A stretch of DNA of 42,145 nt from Streptomyces sp. ISL-98 (GCF_018614055.1 NZ_JAGGPB010000009.1:1-42145); one strand, 5' to 3'. Positions 8,653-16,648 are shown, counted from the stretch's first letter. Notes: generated from the sequence alone by a model not told the origin. Made by a program: numbers and translations.

Positions 8653-8739
8653 GGCAGGTTCAACCCTCTCCGACCAGAGGCGATCAAACTTCGCTGTCAC
8701 AAACTGGCGCCGGTCAATGTTCAGTGACAATCGGTCAAG
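8645..8739. repeat. Right ~95-bp inverted repeat (IR-R) of the ABM/SnoaL cassette
   Basis: Reverse-complement partner of 7373-7463. The outermost shared bases are CTTGACCGATTG and the inner end is a CCGG-rich stretch. A third, more degenerate repeat unit (GTGACGGCGAATCTTGACCG, read on the minus strand) extends outward to about 8751. Confidence 0.75.
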
Positions 8740-8819
8740 ATTCGCCGTCACGGGACAACCGACGCCGGACTTGGGCGGCGTGCCTGCGCCCCAAAATCGA
8801 ACACGCGTATCATTCTGGG

Positions 8820-9364
8820 GTGGCCACGTACGACTTTCCCCAAGACCTCCGCTCCGCTCAGCAACGCCTGCACCAGACGTGGGCGGAGTACGAAGCGCTC
8901 GGTCGCACTCTCCCGTGGGTCGCGCCGAGCGAGCCGGAGTGTCCGCCACTTTCTGCTACGAAAACCCGGACGCACGCGCCCTGGTGCAAGCAGCCGCTGC
9001 TGATGCCCAACAACAGCGCAATCAAGGAGCCCAGCAGGAACACGAGCACATCGAAGCCTCCTGGCGCGAGCGTGCACTCAACGCCGAGGAGACTCTCACC
9101 CGCACCCAGCAGACCGTCTTCACCCAGCGCAAGCGGATCGGCGAACTGATGGGCCAGCTCCGAGACATCGAACAGACGGCTCCCTCAGACTCCGCCCCGG
9201 CCCTCCGCACCGAGAACGCCTCCCTCAGGCGCCGCCTGGACCAGGTGACGCAAGAGCACAGCTCACTCCAGGAGCGACTCGAAGGCGCCCGTTCCAACCT
9301 GCGGTTCGCCGAGAGACGCATCGCGGACCTGGAAGCCCAGCTGCTCGAAAAGGACCAATCATGA
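8820..9364 (+). pseudogene. Coiled-coil protein with a frameshift, possibly a TnpC/DUF6262-like accessory protein
   Basis: A plausible start is GTG 8820 (ATYDFPQDLRSAQQRLHQ). This frame is natural for about 40 codons. Near 8935 the sensible reading moves by one base into ATFCYENPDARALVQAAAAD and runs to 9364. The C-terminal 100 residues are a heptad-rich coiled coil (LRTENASLRRRLDQ, LEGARSNLRFAERRIADLEAQ) like the small accessory proteins encoded beside Tn554-type tyrosine recombinases in actinobacteria. No recombinase gene adjoins it here, so the family call is tentative. The shift may be a real mutation or an error. The stop overlaps the end of the convergent WYL regulator by a few bases. 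Confidence 0.5.
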
Positions 9365-10363
9365 CGAAGACTTTGGGCCGGCGTCGCCGCTCGCCAGCAG
9401 CCGGGGCTGACCGCTCCCGTTGTCCGCGAACAGGTCCCGGGCACGACGCAGCAGTGCCTCCCGTACATCGTCCGGAGACAGGACCCGGAGCGGGGTAGCC
9501 AGGCTGAGCAGGTATCTGGCGAGCCCATCCGCGTCGGGGCCGCCGATGTCGACGATGGTGGCGTTGGGGCCGTCCGGACGGTGGGTGCCGACCGTCGGCG
9601 GGACCAGCCGCAGCGCTTGGTCCATGGGCAACGGGAGGCAGACGGTCACATAGAGCGGGTAAGCGCCGGTTGCGATGGATCGGGAGACAAGCAGTACCGG
9701 GTCGGGCGGGTCGAGGAGCTCCACAGCATGCCCGGTCGGCCGTATGTGAGCCACCCGGTCCGCCCGGAACGTCCGCCACTCGCCCCGCGCCACATCCCGG
9801 GCGACGAAGTACCAGCGGCGCCCTGTGTGCACGAGGCGGTACGGGTCGACGTCCCGGGTGGTGGACTTCCCTTCCCTGTCGCGGTACGACAGGTGGGTGC
9901 GCTCGCCCCGGCGGCACGCGGTGGCCAGTTCCAGCAGCATGGCGGGCGCAATCTGCGGCTCGTCGGGCCTGGGAGTGTGCACAAAGGCGGCGTCCATCTC
10001 ACCAAGTCGGTCCGCGATCCGCGGTGGAAGGACCTGCCGCAGTTTCAGCAGCGCCGACAGCGCGGCTTGGTCGCCGCCAAGAACGCCGCTGAGCGCTGCC
10101 TCGCGCAGCCCGACGGCCACAGCGAGTGCCTCTTCGTCATCGAGGACCAACGGCGGCACCCGGGCCCCGGCACGGAGGCGATAACCGCCCCAGGGCCCGG
10201 GGTCGGACTCGACTCCGTAGCCGAGTTCCCGGAGCCTGGCGACGTCCCGACGCACCGTGCGCTCGGTGACCGCCATCTGGTCGGCCAACTCACGGCAGGT
10301 CCACGAGGGTCTCGCGGACAGCAGCGAGACCAGTCGCAACAGGCGGGCCGAGGTACTGATCAC
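9359..10363 (-). CDS. YafY-type transcriptional regulator with HTH and WYL domain
   Basis: 334 residues from GTG 10363. The N-terminus is a DeoR-like winged helix (SARPSWTCRELADQMAVTERTVRRDVARLRELGY, residues ~15-48) followed by the beta wing GPWGGYRL. The WYL domain lies at about residues 140-225, with TRDVDPYRLVHTGRRWYFVARD as its core. The C-terminal WCX-like part includes PLRVLSPDDVREALLRRARDLF. Regulators of this architecture sense a ligand through WYL and often control a divergent VOC-family gene, as here. A perfect inverted repeat in the intergenic region is the likely operator for both promoters. The ligand is unknown. Confidence 0.9.
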   Translation of the reverse strand: MISTSARLLRLVSLLSARPSWTCRELADQMAVTERTVRRDVARLRELGYGVESDPGPWGGYRLRAGARVPPLVLDDEEALAVAVGLREAALSGVLGGDQAALSALLKLRQVLPPRIADRLGEMDAAFVHTPRPDEPQIAPAMLLELATACRRGERTHLSYRDREGKSTTRDVDPYRLVHTGRRWYFVARDVARGEWRTFRADRVAHIRPTGHAVELLDPPDPVLLVSRSIATGAYPLYVTVCLPLPMDQALRLVPPTVGTHRPDGPNATIVDIGGPDADGLARYLLSLATPLRVLSPDDVREALLRRARDLFADNGSGQPRLLASGDAGPKSSS

Positions 10364-10382
10364 ATCGTGAAGTGTCCCGCAT

Positions 10383-10407
10383 GACCAGGACCGAATCTGT
10401 CCTGGTC
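10383..10407. promoter_or_regulatory. Perfect 9-bp inverted-repeat operator between WYL regulator and VOC gene
   Basis: GACCAGGAC (10383-10391) and GTCCTGGTC (10399-10407) flank a 7-bp spacer, in the 63-bp gap between divergent genes. Size and position suit a dimeric winged-helix regulator that controls itself and the VOC operon. Confidence 0.8.
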
Positions 10408-10426
10408 CCGTCATAGCGTCTGCCCC

Positions 10427-10813
10427 ATGAGCACAGGAAAAACATCCGCACCCGCGATCCGCTACTCGGCCATCACCTTCGACTGCCCGGACCCCGCCGA
10501 ACTGGCCCGCTTCTATGGCGACGCCCTTGGACTGCCCGTCGCCTACTCCACCGACGACTTCATCCTGCTGGGCCAGGAGGGCTCGGCCGGACTGGGGTTC
10601 AACCGCCTGGCCGACTACCGACGTCCCACCTGGCCAGACCCCTCCCAGGAGAAGCAAGCCCACATCGAACTGGGGGTCGATGACCTGGATGCCGCCCAGG
10701 CCCGGCTACTCGCCCTGGGGGCCGTCGAGCCCACGGTCCAGCCGGAACCCGACCGGTGGCGGGTCCTGCTGGACCCCGCAGGACACCCTTTCTGCATCAC
10801 CACCCTGGCCTGA
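10427..10813 (+). CDS. VOC-family (glyoxalase/bleomycin-resistance-like) protein
   Basis: A 128-residue protein, the usual size for one two-module VOC domain. It opens with the typical strand and helix YSAITFDCPDPAELARFYGDALGLPV, and the second module ends QPEPDRWRVLLDPAGHPFCITT, with the closing DPxGHPFC motif. Members bind a metal and act on, or simply sequester, small molecules; the substrate cannot be told. It is the first gene after the operator and only two bases separate its stop from the next start, so it is co-transcribed with the small monooxygenase. Together with the WYL regulator it forms a familiar actinobacterial regulator-effector pair. Confidence 0.9.
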   Translation: MSTGKTSAPAIRYSAITFDCPDPAELARFYGDALGLPVAYSTDDFILLGQEGSAGLGFNRLADYRRPTWPDPSQEKQAHIELGVDDLDAAQARLLALGAVEPTVQPEPDRWRVLLDPAGHPFCITTLA

Positions 10814-10815
10814 GC

Positions 10816-11139
10816 ATGATCGGCAGACTGATGACCATGACAGCGCACGCAGGCAGAGGCGGCGAACTCGCCACTGTCCTGCTGCGGGTGGCGGAGAGGC
10901 TGCACGGCTTCCCCGGCTGCGAGATCTACTTGATCAGCCAGGACGCAGCCGATCCGGACACCGTGCATGTCACCGAAGTCTGGCGGGACGACGCCAGTGC
11001 ACAGGCAGCCCTCGCCGCTCCGTCGCCCGCCAACGGTCCCGCCCCCGCAGATGTCCTCGCGCTGCTGTCGACTGCGCCGCACCGCACGGACCTCACCGTC
11101 CTGGGCGGGGTGGGTCTCCCTGCCGACGGCCGGCCCTGA
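10816..11139 (+). CDS. Small antibiotic-biosynthesis-monooxygenase (ABM)-like protein
   Basis: 107 residues from ATG 10816; MTMTAHAG at 10831 is a possible alternative start. The fold pattern is that of cofactor-free YgiN/ABM proteins: TMTAHAGRGGELATVLLRVAERL (first strand and helix), GCEIYLISQD (second strand) and VHVTEVWRDDASAQAAL (third strand and helix). Such proteins oxidise quinols or aromatic polyketides, or act as dimeric stress proteins. It follows the VOC gene by two bases and so belongs to the WYL-controlled unit. The C-terminal tail (LTVLGGVGLPADGRP) is short but normal for the family. Confidence 0.8.
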   Translation: MIGRLMTMTAHAGRGGELATVLLRVAERLHGFPGCEIYLISQDAADPDTVHVTEVWRDDASAQAALAAPSPANGPAPADVLALLSTAPHRTDLTVLGGVGLPADGRP

Positions 11140-11297
11140 CGAACAAACCTCCGACGACAGGCATGGGCTCCGCGTGACCACCCGTGCCGGAGCCGTCCAG
11201 CGGATCAAGGACGGAGCGATCCCCGAGCAGTCGCCGTAGCGAGGCGTTCAGCGCGGCGCTCTGCTTCCACGCGGACAAGATCGAAGCCGCCCTGGCG

Positions 11298-11333
11298 GGC
11301 GATGCGTCACGGGCATCTACGCGACGCATCGCC
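11298..11333. repeat. Perfect 11-bp inverted repeat at a junction
   Basis: GGCGATGCGTC (11298-11308) and GACGCATCGCC (11323-11333) flank a 14-bp loop. It lies in the ~160-bp spacer between the ABM gene and the point where the truncated TPR/STAND-type gene becomes recognisable. It could mark a recombination joint or act as terminator for the preceding operon. Confidence 0.55.
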
Positions 11334-12984
11334 ACAGTTCAGAGCCAATCCGCACACATTGAGAGTCGGTAAAGGCGACTTCTCCCCCGAGGACTGCGAC
11401 GACTACCTCACCCGGCGCCTCGTCAAAGACGGCCAGCCGCTCATCGCCCCGGAACTACGGGCCGTCATCACCGCGCGCTCCCACGGCCTCCCGCTCTACC
11501 TCGACCTCGCCGTGCTCCGCTGCACCGGCCGCACCCCCACCCCGGCAGACTTCGAGGCCGACTTCCCCGCGCTGATCACCCGCACCCTCACCGACCTCAC
11601 TCCGGACGAGCGGCACATCCTGCGCTCCGTCAGCCTCTTCGACGCCTTCGACCTCGACCTCGCAACCCGCGCAGCCGGGCTCACCCATCAGGCCGCCGCC
11701 GCCCGGCTCGTCGAGCGGCCCTTCGTCCGGAACGACCCGTTCGCGCTGTGGCCCCACCACCTGCACGCCCTGATCCGCTCCACCCTGCGTACCGCGGACG
11801 ACGCCACCGACGACCGGTGGACCGACGCCGACTGGCGGGCCGCCGCGACCCGGGCCCTTGACGCCCTCGGAGAGCAGTGGAGGATCACGGCCGGACCCGA
11901 CCGGCGCCTGCTCGTCGGCTGCCTGCGCCAAGGCCTCGCTCTCGCCCGCGACCACCGGCTCGACCTCGGCTGGCTCGCCGACGCCGCGTACGCGTACACC
12001 GACGACTACGTATGGGAGCCCCTGCCCCTGCCCGACGGGGACGAGGGGCCGGCCACCGCCGCCGACGCGCTCACTGAACTCCTCGCCGCGCTCGCCCGCC
12101 GCCAGCACGAACACCGCTCCCGTACTGTCGAGCGGCTCACCGCCGTCCTCACCACCGGCCTGCTGCCCCCCGAACTCGCCGAGATGGCCCTCTACTTCCG
12201 GGCCAAGGCACACCGCGACCTCGGCCAGTCGGCCGCCTCCCGCGACGGCATGCAGCAGGTCGCCGCCAGCGGCGGCCGGTACGCACCAGACGCCGCCCGG
12301 GGCCTGGCCCACCTCGCCCGCGCGGCCGGGGACTTCCCCACCGCGCTCGCCACCGCCGAAACCCTCGGCTGGCCCGGACGCGGCAGCCGCGTCCTCGGCG
12401 ACATCCACGTCGCCCACGGCGACATGACCGCGGCCGCCGCCGCATACACCGCGGCCCGCACAGAGGCCGAGCAGCACGGCAACCTCGGCGAACAGGCCAT
12501 CGCCCAGGCCCACCTCGCCCTCACCGCCGCGTTCACCAACCCCGGCCGTGCCGACGGCGAGGTCACGCTCGCCGAACAACTCCTCGCCGGACTCGACCAG
12601 CGCGCCACCGCATTCACCGCCCAAGTCGCCGCCCTCGTCCGCCACGCCGGCGACGCCGGACAGGAGTTCACCGACCGCGCCGACCGCCTCCGGGACGAGA
12701 CCACCGCCAGCGGCATCACCGCCGCCGCGCTCCTGCTCGAACTCGCCGTCGTCTTCCATCACGCCGTCCAAGGCGAGCACGACAAGGTCCGCGCCGTCAT
12801 CGCCCGGCTGCGCGAACTTTCCCGGACCGGCGACTACGCGTACTACCTCGACATCGCCCGCCACATGGCCGACCTGCCCCTGCCCGACCCTTCCCCCACA
12901 ACCTGGCTCGACGGCGAACAGCACACCCGCAACCGCTGGCGGGCACTGATCACCGCCCGACGCGACCTGCGCACCACCCGCTGA
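11302..12984 (+). pseudogene. 5'-truncated STAND-type ATPase/TPR protein (C-terminal ~540 residues)
   Basis: The open frame from 11302 becomes protein-like from about 11358 (TLRVGKGDFSPEDCDDYLTRRL). It resembles the part of STAND/NB-ARC-type regulators that follows the nucleotide-binding core: the winged-helix region LTDLTPDERHILRSVSLFDAFDLDLATRAAGL, then a long array of TPR-like helical pairs (for example GLAHLARAAGDFPTALATAETLGW and AAAAAYTAARTEAEQHGNL). The Walker A and B motifs expected about 300 residues earlier are absent, and the first ~18 codons look like random read-through. It was probably an intact regulator or defence-type protein whose 5' half was lost by deletion. A product from an internal start might still fold as a helical scaffold. 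Confidence 0.6.
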
Positions 12985-13005
12985 CGGTGACGTTCAAACG
13001 CAGCT

Positions 13006-13034
13006 GGCGGCCGATTCCAATGGAAACGGCCGCC
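13006..13034 (+). terminator. Strong hairpin after the TPR gene
   Basis: GGCGGCCG and CGGCCGCC pair across an 11-base centre that itself contains TTCCA/TGGAA complementarity. It begins 22 bases after the stop at 12984. There is no T-run, as is common in actinomycetes. Confidence 0.7.
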
Positions 13035-13138
13035 GTGCCTTGCGTCGGCGCTGGAAGACCGTAGAGGACAATCCCGCCTAGCGTCGCGCGCGGATCGAGG
13101 TCCGGGGTGCGAAGCCAAACGAGCATGGCCCGTCCTGG

Positions 13139-13304
13139 TCACTCACCCGCGCGGGCACGCTCGGCGGCGCGAACGCTCTGCTCCAGCGCGGCCATGAGAT
13201 CACCGAGCCGCTTCTGCGGGCTCGGCGAGCTCGCCGCCGCTGACCTTCGCCGTGACGAGCTGCTCCAGGGCGTGGGAGGTGCGGCGGTATCGGGCTTTCT
13301 TCAT
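13139..13304 (-). pseudogene. Remnant of a Ku (non-homologous end joining) C-terminus
   Basis: The minus strand encodes ALEQLVTAKVSGGELAEP in one frame. After a one-base shift near 13210 it reads QKRLGDLMAALEQSVRAAER, stopping at 13139. The LMAALxxSVRAA ending is characteristic of actinobacterial Ku proteins, whose basic or extended tail follows the DNA-encircling core. The rest of the ~300-residue protein is missing, and the upstream end merges into the 3' end of the PIG-L deacetylase gene. This is a relic only. Confidence 0.65.
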
Positions 13305-14005
13305 CGCGTCGCACTCGATGGTGGAGTTCCCCTCGTGGGCCATGGCGTCTCGGCCCGGGTGAAGCCCGCGAATTCGATTTCCCTTGCTGTGCGGAAGAGT
13401 TCGGCGCAGTCCGATCCGGGAGGGAAGCGCTTGACCACCCGGTGGTGTACGTGTTGCCGGTGGGCGACGCCGGCGAGCTGTCGGAAGACGTCCATGTCGA
13501 TTTGCTGCTGCGAGGTGAAGCACTTCAGTGCTGCTGCCTTGGCGTCCAGAAGTTCCCGTGTTCCGACGAACACGTTGGTGGGCTCGAACCCGATGCTGTA
13601 GGGAGATCGGAAGTAGCGCAGGTTGTTGACCTCGTGCAGGGCGACCGCCGTCACTTCCTGCGCGGTAGTGACGTGGTCGAGGTGCTGGTCGTCGGGGAAG
13701 TGCGTGTAGACGATGTCCGGGCGCGCTTCGCGAAGGATCCTGAAAAGCTCGGCGTTGATCTGCCCGCGGTGATCGACGAACCGGGTGTCGGGGATGGCCG
13801 AGAAGGTGTACTCGTGCACGCCCAGGACGGCACCGGCGGCTAGGCACTCCTCCCGGCGTACTTCCAAGCCGTGCGGACCAGGCGCTCCGGTGGTGAGGCA
13901 GTGGACCCAGACTTTGGCGCCGTCGATGGCGTACTGGCGGATACGCATACCCATGGATATCTCGGCGTCGTCCGGGTGGGCTACTGCGACGAGGACGGTC
14001 GTCAT
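13301..14005 (-). CDS. PIG-L (LmbE-like) family zinc deacetylase
   Basis: 234 residues. The metal-binding signature AHPDDAE is at residues 9-15 and the second ligand region is HFPDDQHLDHVTTAQ at about 122-136. These enzymes remove N-acetyl groups from glucosamine-type sugars; relatives include MshB in mycothiol formation and the deacetylases of aminoglycoside and glycopeptide pathways. It is the last gene of the eight-gene operon, four bases after the APH-like gene. The final ~20 residues (TRAETPWPTRGTPPSSATR) do not look like the family end and lie at the junction with the Ku relic, so the tail may have been replaced by a rearrangement. The core active site is intact. Confidence 0.9.
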   Translation of the reverse strand: MTTVLVAVAHPDDAEISMGMRIRQYAIDGAKVWVHCLTTGAPGPHGLEVRREECLAAGAVLGVHEYTFSAIPDTRFVDHRGQINAELFRILREARPDIVYTHFPDDQHLDHVTTAQEVTAVALHEVNNLRYFRSPYSIGFEPTNVFVGTRELLDAKAAALKCFTSQQQIDMDVFRQLAGVAHRQHVHHRVVKRFPPGSDCAELFRTAREIEFAGFTRAETPWPTRGTPPSSATR

Positions 14006-14009
14006 CGGA

Positions 14010-14897
14010 CTACCGGTACTCGTGCGTCATGCGGGTGAGGACGAGCTGCCCGCGCTCGACGAGCCGCGGGTTCCGCTTGGTAAGGCCGGTGGCCAGGTAA
14101 GAGACGCCGAGCCTCGCAGTCAGCAGGCGGAGCACCCTTTCCTCGGCGTCTGAGAGGGAACGGCCGTAACCGGAGAGGTAGGCGCTCTTGAGGTCGGGGC
14201 GCGTTACCCATACCGCGCCGCACAGCCATACGAACTCTTCGACGGCGATGCCGTGGCCAGCCATGGCGAAGTCGATCACGCCGTGGCCGTTCTCGGGGTC
14301 CCACAGCCAGTTGCGGGTGGAGCAGTCCCCGTGCCGGTACACAAGGGGAAGGCTGTCAGCCAGCCGGGGTAGTTCCCGGGATACGCACTGCACCAAGGCG
14401 CGCTGCTCGCGGTCGAGGTGTCCGGCGGCAGTTTCCAGGCAGGAGGCGGCCTCTTCCGCCTGATCCTCCATGAATGCGCGGACGTCCGCGCGGTCCTGGC
14501 CCGAGGGAGGGCCGGAGTGATCGTGCCAGCGCCTCAGCAGGTTGCCGGCGTATTCGTGTACGCGCCGCTCCTCCTGCTCATCGAGGGGAAGTCCCCGCAC
14601 GACGCGGCCGGGCAGCGGTGTGGACATGATCGCCTGTAGGCCCGGGTCCGAGGCGAGGAGGCGGGGAGCTTCATGGGGAGCGAGGACGCGCGCCGCGTAC
14701 GCGTAGCCGGCGATCTCACGTTCGTAGTCCTTCGCGCTCGGGCTGAGCTTGACGAAGACGTCGCCTGTCCCTGCGGTCACCCGCCAGACCCTGGAATCTC
14801 CCCGGGGCCAGGACACGTCCGTGGCCGTGTCCACGCCCGGCAGGTGATCTGATACCCATCGCAGCAGGTCAGAGGGGATGGGAGCGTTCTGAGTCAT
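14010..14897 (-). CDS. Aminoglycoside phosphotransferase (APH)-like kinase
   Basis: 295 residues with the protein-kinase-like fold of the APH family. The N-lobe carries DVFVKLSP (ATP-binding lysine) and the C-lobe has the catalytic loop YRHGDCSTRNWLWD (H-G-D-x4-N) followed by GVIDFAMAG, which supplies the magnesium Asp. Members phosphorylate hydroxyls of antibiotics, sugars, choline or homoserine. Here it lies between an Eis-like acetyltransferase and a PIG-L deacetylase in one operon, so the substrate is likely an amino- or hydroxyl-bearing small molecule made or used by that operon. True antibiotic resistance cannot be claimed from sequence. Confidence 0.88.
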   Translation of the reverse strand: MTQNAPIPSDLLRWVSDHLPGVDTATDVSWPRGDSRVWRVTAGTGDVFVKLSPSAKDYEREIAGYAYAARVLAPHEAPRLLASDPGLQAIMSTPLPGRVVRGLPLDEQEERRVHEYAGNLLRRWHDHSGPPSGQDRADVRAFMEDQAEEAASCLETAAGHLDREQRALVQCVSRELPRLADSLPLVYRHGDCSTRNWLWDPENGHGVIDFAMAGHGIAVEEFVWLCGAVWVTRPDLKSAYLSGYGRSLSDAEERVLRLLTARLGVSYLATGLTKRNPRLVERGQLVLTRMTHEYR

Positions 14898-14915
14898 CGA
14901 GTCTCCGAATCGCGG

Positions 14916-16094
14916 TCAGAAGTGGTCTGGCAGCCACGGTTCGCGGTCTGCGGTGGCCGTCAGGAGCTGCGCGAGCGCTCGCGGATCGGCGTCCACCCCG
15001 GCCAGCCTGGCGGCGGCCGTGCTGCGGTAGCCACCGGCGTACCATACGGCGAATTGCCCTCTGGTCAGCGTGATCTTCCCTTCGTGGGTGGTGGGTGCCA
15101 GTTCTCCCTTGCCGTGGGAGACACGCAGCATGAGCCGCTCAGTGGCCTCGCCGTCCTCGGTGACGATTTCGATCGGAAGGGTGAGGTCCATCTCGTCAGG
15201 CCAGCCGCGTAGCTGTATCGCCTGGCGCACGTCCAGGATGCGCAGCATCCACGGGTGCCAGGATCGCGCTACCAGGGAACCGAACCGGTGCAGGTGATGC
15301 AGGAGCAGCGGCGCGGGCGGCAGGGCCGTCCGCTGGAAGGCGACGGCGGCGAGGCGGCTGCCGTGCCTGCCGAGGAAGGCGAACATGGCGGAGGCTGCCG
15401 CCTGGTCCGCAGCCCAGAAGTCGTACACGATCAACTGGCGCCCCTCGGTCGGGTGACGCCCTGCGGCTGCGGAAAGCACGCCGGTCGGCTCCTGACCGGG
15501 CTGGTTGAACCGGTAGGTGGCCATCTCGGGGTGCTGCCGCTGCTGCCATCCCTGCCACCAGTCGGGCCGCTTCCATGGTCCGTTCCACCGGGCGGCTAGA
15601 TCGTCCTGCAACCGGAACGTCTGTGCTGTTGTCCCGCAGGTGATCTCGAATCCGGAGTCGCTGAAGTTGCGGTGAAGCTCTTCGGTGGGGACGGTCCATG
15701 AGTACACCGGAGTCGGAGCCTCCCATCCCAGGTGGCGGCCGTAGCCGGTGGACGTGGTCCACAGCGTGGCCAGGACTGCGCCCTGCTCGCGCAGCGGCCG
15801 AAGCCGTTCGGCAATCATGCTGGCCCCCAGACGGGCGCCGCGTTCTTCGGGGGCCACGCACCCGCAGGCCATGCTGGCGCTGGGCACGGGACGGCCGCCG
15901 AAGAGCTGCGGGACCAGCAGGCCCATTCCGCCGGCGACGACCTGACCGGCGCGCACTGCGACTCGCCGGTCCGCGTGCGCGCCCAAGTGCATGACGTCTT
16001 CCACCCGCTGCCCGTACGCGCGCCGCGCCAGAGCGCTGTACCTGAGCCACAGTTCATCGTCGGCTTCGACGAAGACCACTGCCGAGTCGCTCAT
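14916..16094 (-). CDS. Eis-like GNAT N-acetyltransferase
   Basis: 392 residues, matching the length of Eis-type enzymes: an N-terminal GNAT domain (acetyl-CoA loop region CVAPEERGARLGASMI at about 80-95), a second GNAT-like domain and an SCP2-like C-terminal domain (LMLRVSHGKGELAP, ITLTRGQFAVWYAGGY). Two features of Eis catalysis are conserved. A tyrosine occurs in TSTGYGRHLGW (comparable to the Eis catalytic Tyr), and the protein ends in a free phenylalanine (LPDHF), whose carboxylate acts as base in Eis. Such enzymes acetylate several amines of aminoglycosides and other substrates. Its operon mates are a kinase and a deacetylase, suggesting an amine-bearing substrate. Confidence 0.88.
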   Translation of the reverse strand: MSDSAVVFVEADDELWLRYSALARRAYGQRVEDVMHLGAHADRRVAVRAGQVVAGGMGLLVPQLFGGRPVPSASMACGCVAPEERGARLGASMIAERLRPLREQGAVLATLWTTSTGYGRHLGWEAPTPVYSWTVPTEELHRNFSDSGFEITCGTTAQTFRLQDDLAARWNGPWKRPDWWQGWQQRQHPEMATYRFNQPGQEPTGVLSAAAGRHPTEGRQLIVYDFWAADQAAASAMFAFLGRHGSRLAAVAFQRTALPPAPLLLHHLHRFGSLVARSWHPWMLRILDVRQAIQLRGWPDEMDLTLPIEIVTEDGEATERLMLRVSHGKGELAPTTHEGKITLTRGQFAVWYAGGYRSTAAARLAGVDADPRALAQLLTATADREPWLPDHF

Positions 16095-16111
16095 GCCGCG
16101 CCTGCTTTCTT

Positions 16112-16648
16112 CTAGTAGTTGGCCGTGTCGCGGACGGTGTCGGCGTCAAGGGGGACAAGGAAGCTCCGGGTGAACGTGATGACCTGCGCGCTGTCCTGGT
16201 TGAGGGCGGTGGTGCGGCACGTGATGATCCCGTTGCGCGGGCGGCTCTTGGAACGCCTGCGGCCGGTGATCTCCGTCTGGGCGTAGAGGGTGTCTCCGAC
16301 GAAGACGGGGCGGGGGAACCTGATCTCCTCGAACCCGAGGTTGGCGACGGTGAGGCCGCTGGTGCTGCGCACGGTCATCCCGCCGACGATGTGCAGGGTG
16401 ATGCTGCTGCACACCAGGGGGCGCCCCCATTCGGTGGTGCTGCTGTAGTGGGCGTCGGTGTGGATGGGGGCGTCGTTGCCGCCGAGCATGGTCATGAGGA
16501 CGTTGTCGGTTTCGGTGACGGTGCGCCCGGGGCGGTGCTCGAAGACCATGCCTTCCCTCAGTTCGTCATAGCCGAAGCCGACGACTTCCCGGTAGCGGCC
16601 TTCGGCGATCTGCCGGTACCCCGCGGGCGTGGGCATGTCGACCGTCAC
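16112..16648 (-). CDS. MaoC-family (hot-dog fold) enoyl-CoA hydratase
   Basis: 178 residues. The hydratase signature region is NDAPIHTDAHYSSTTEWGRPLVCSSI, where the Asp/His pair of MaoC hydratases is expected, followed by GLTVANLGFEEIRFPRPVFVGDTLYAQTEI with the FxxPVFxGD motif. The architecture resembles mesaconyl- and itaconyl-CoA hydratases more than polyketide or fatty-acid hydratases. Its start overlaps the stop of the CitE-like lyase by four bases. A MaoC hydratase coupled to a CitE-type lyase is the pattern of citramalyl-CoA or methylmalyl-CoA metabolism. The exact acyl-CoA is inferred, not shown. Confidence 0.87.
   Translation of the reverse strand: MTVDMPTPAGYRQIAEGRYREVVGFGYDELREGMVFEHRPGRTVTETDNVLMTMLGGNDAPIHTDAHYSSTTEWGRPLVCSSITLHIVGGMTVRSTSGLTVANLGFEEIRFPRPVFVGDTLYAQTEITGRRRSKSRPRNGIITCRTTALNQDSAQVITFTRSFLVPLDADTVRDTANY

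Noticed and set aside
7382..9364. 660-codon plus-strand frame spanning the inverted-repeat cassette
   Set aside because: It is antisense to the ABM/SnoaL gene and runs through both repeats; only its last ~140 codons (coiled coil) are protein-like, and these are annotated separately.
10416..11139. VOC and ABM genes as a bleomycin-resistance or polyketide pathway
   Set aside because: Both families are too broad; without biosynthetic partners the regulator-effector reading is safer.
11093..11335. Minus-strand 80-codon frame between the ABM gene and the TPR remnant
   Set aside because: No ribosome site or recognisable motif, and it overlaps the ABM gene; not supported.
11455..12924. 489-codon minus-strand frame opposite the TPR protein
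   Set aside because: Extremely Gly/Val/Glu-rich shadow of a high-GC gene; no start signal.
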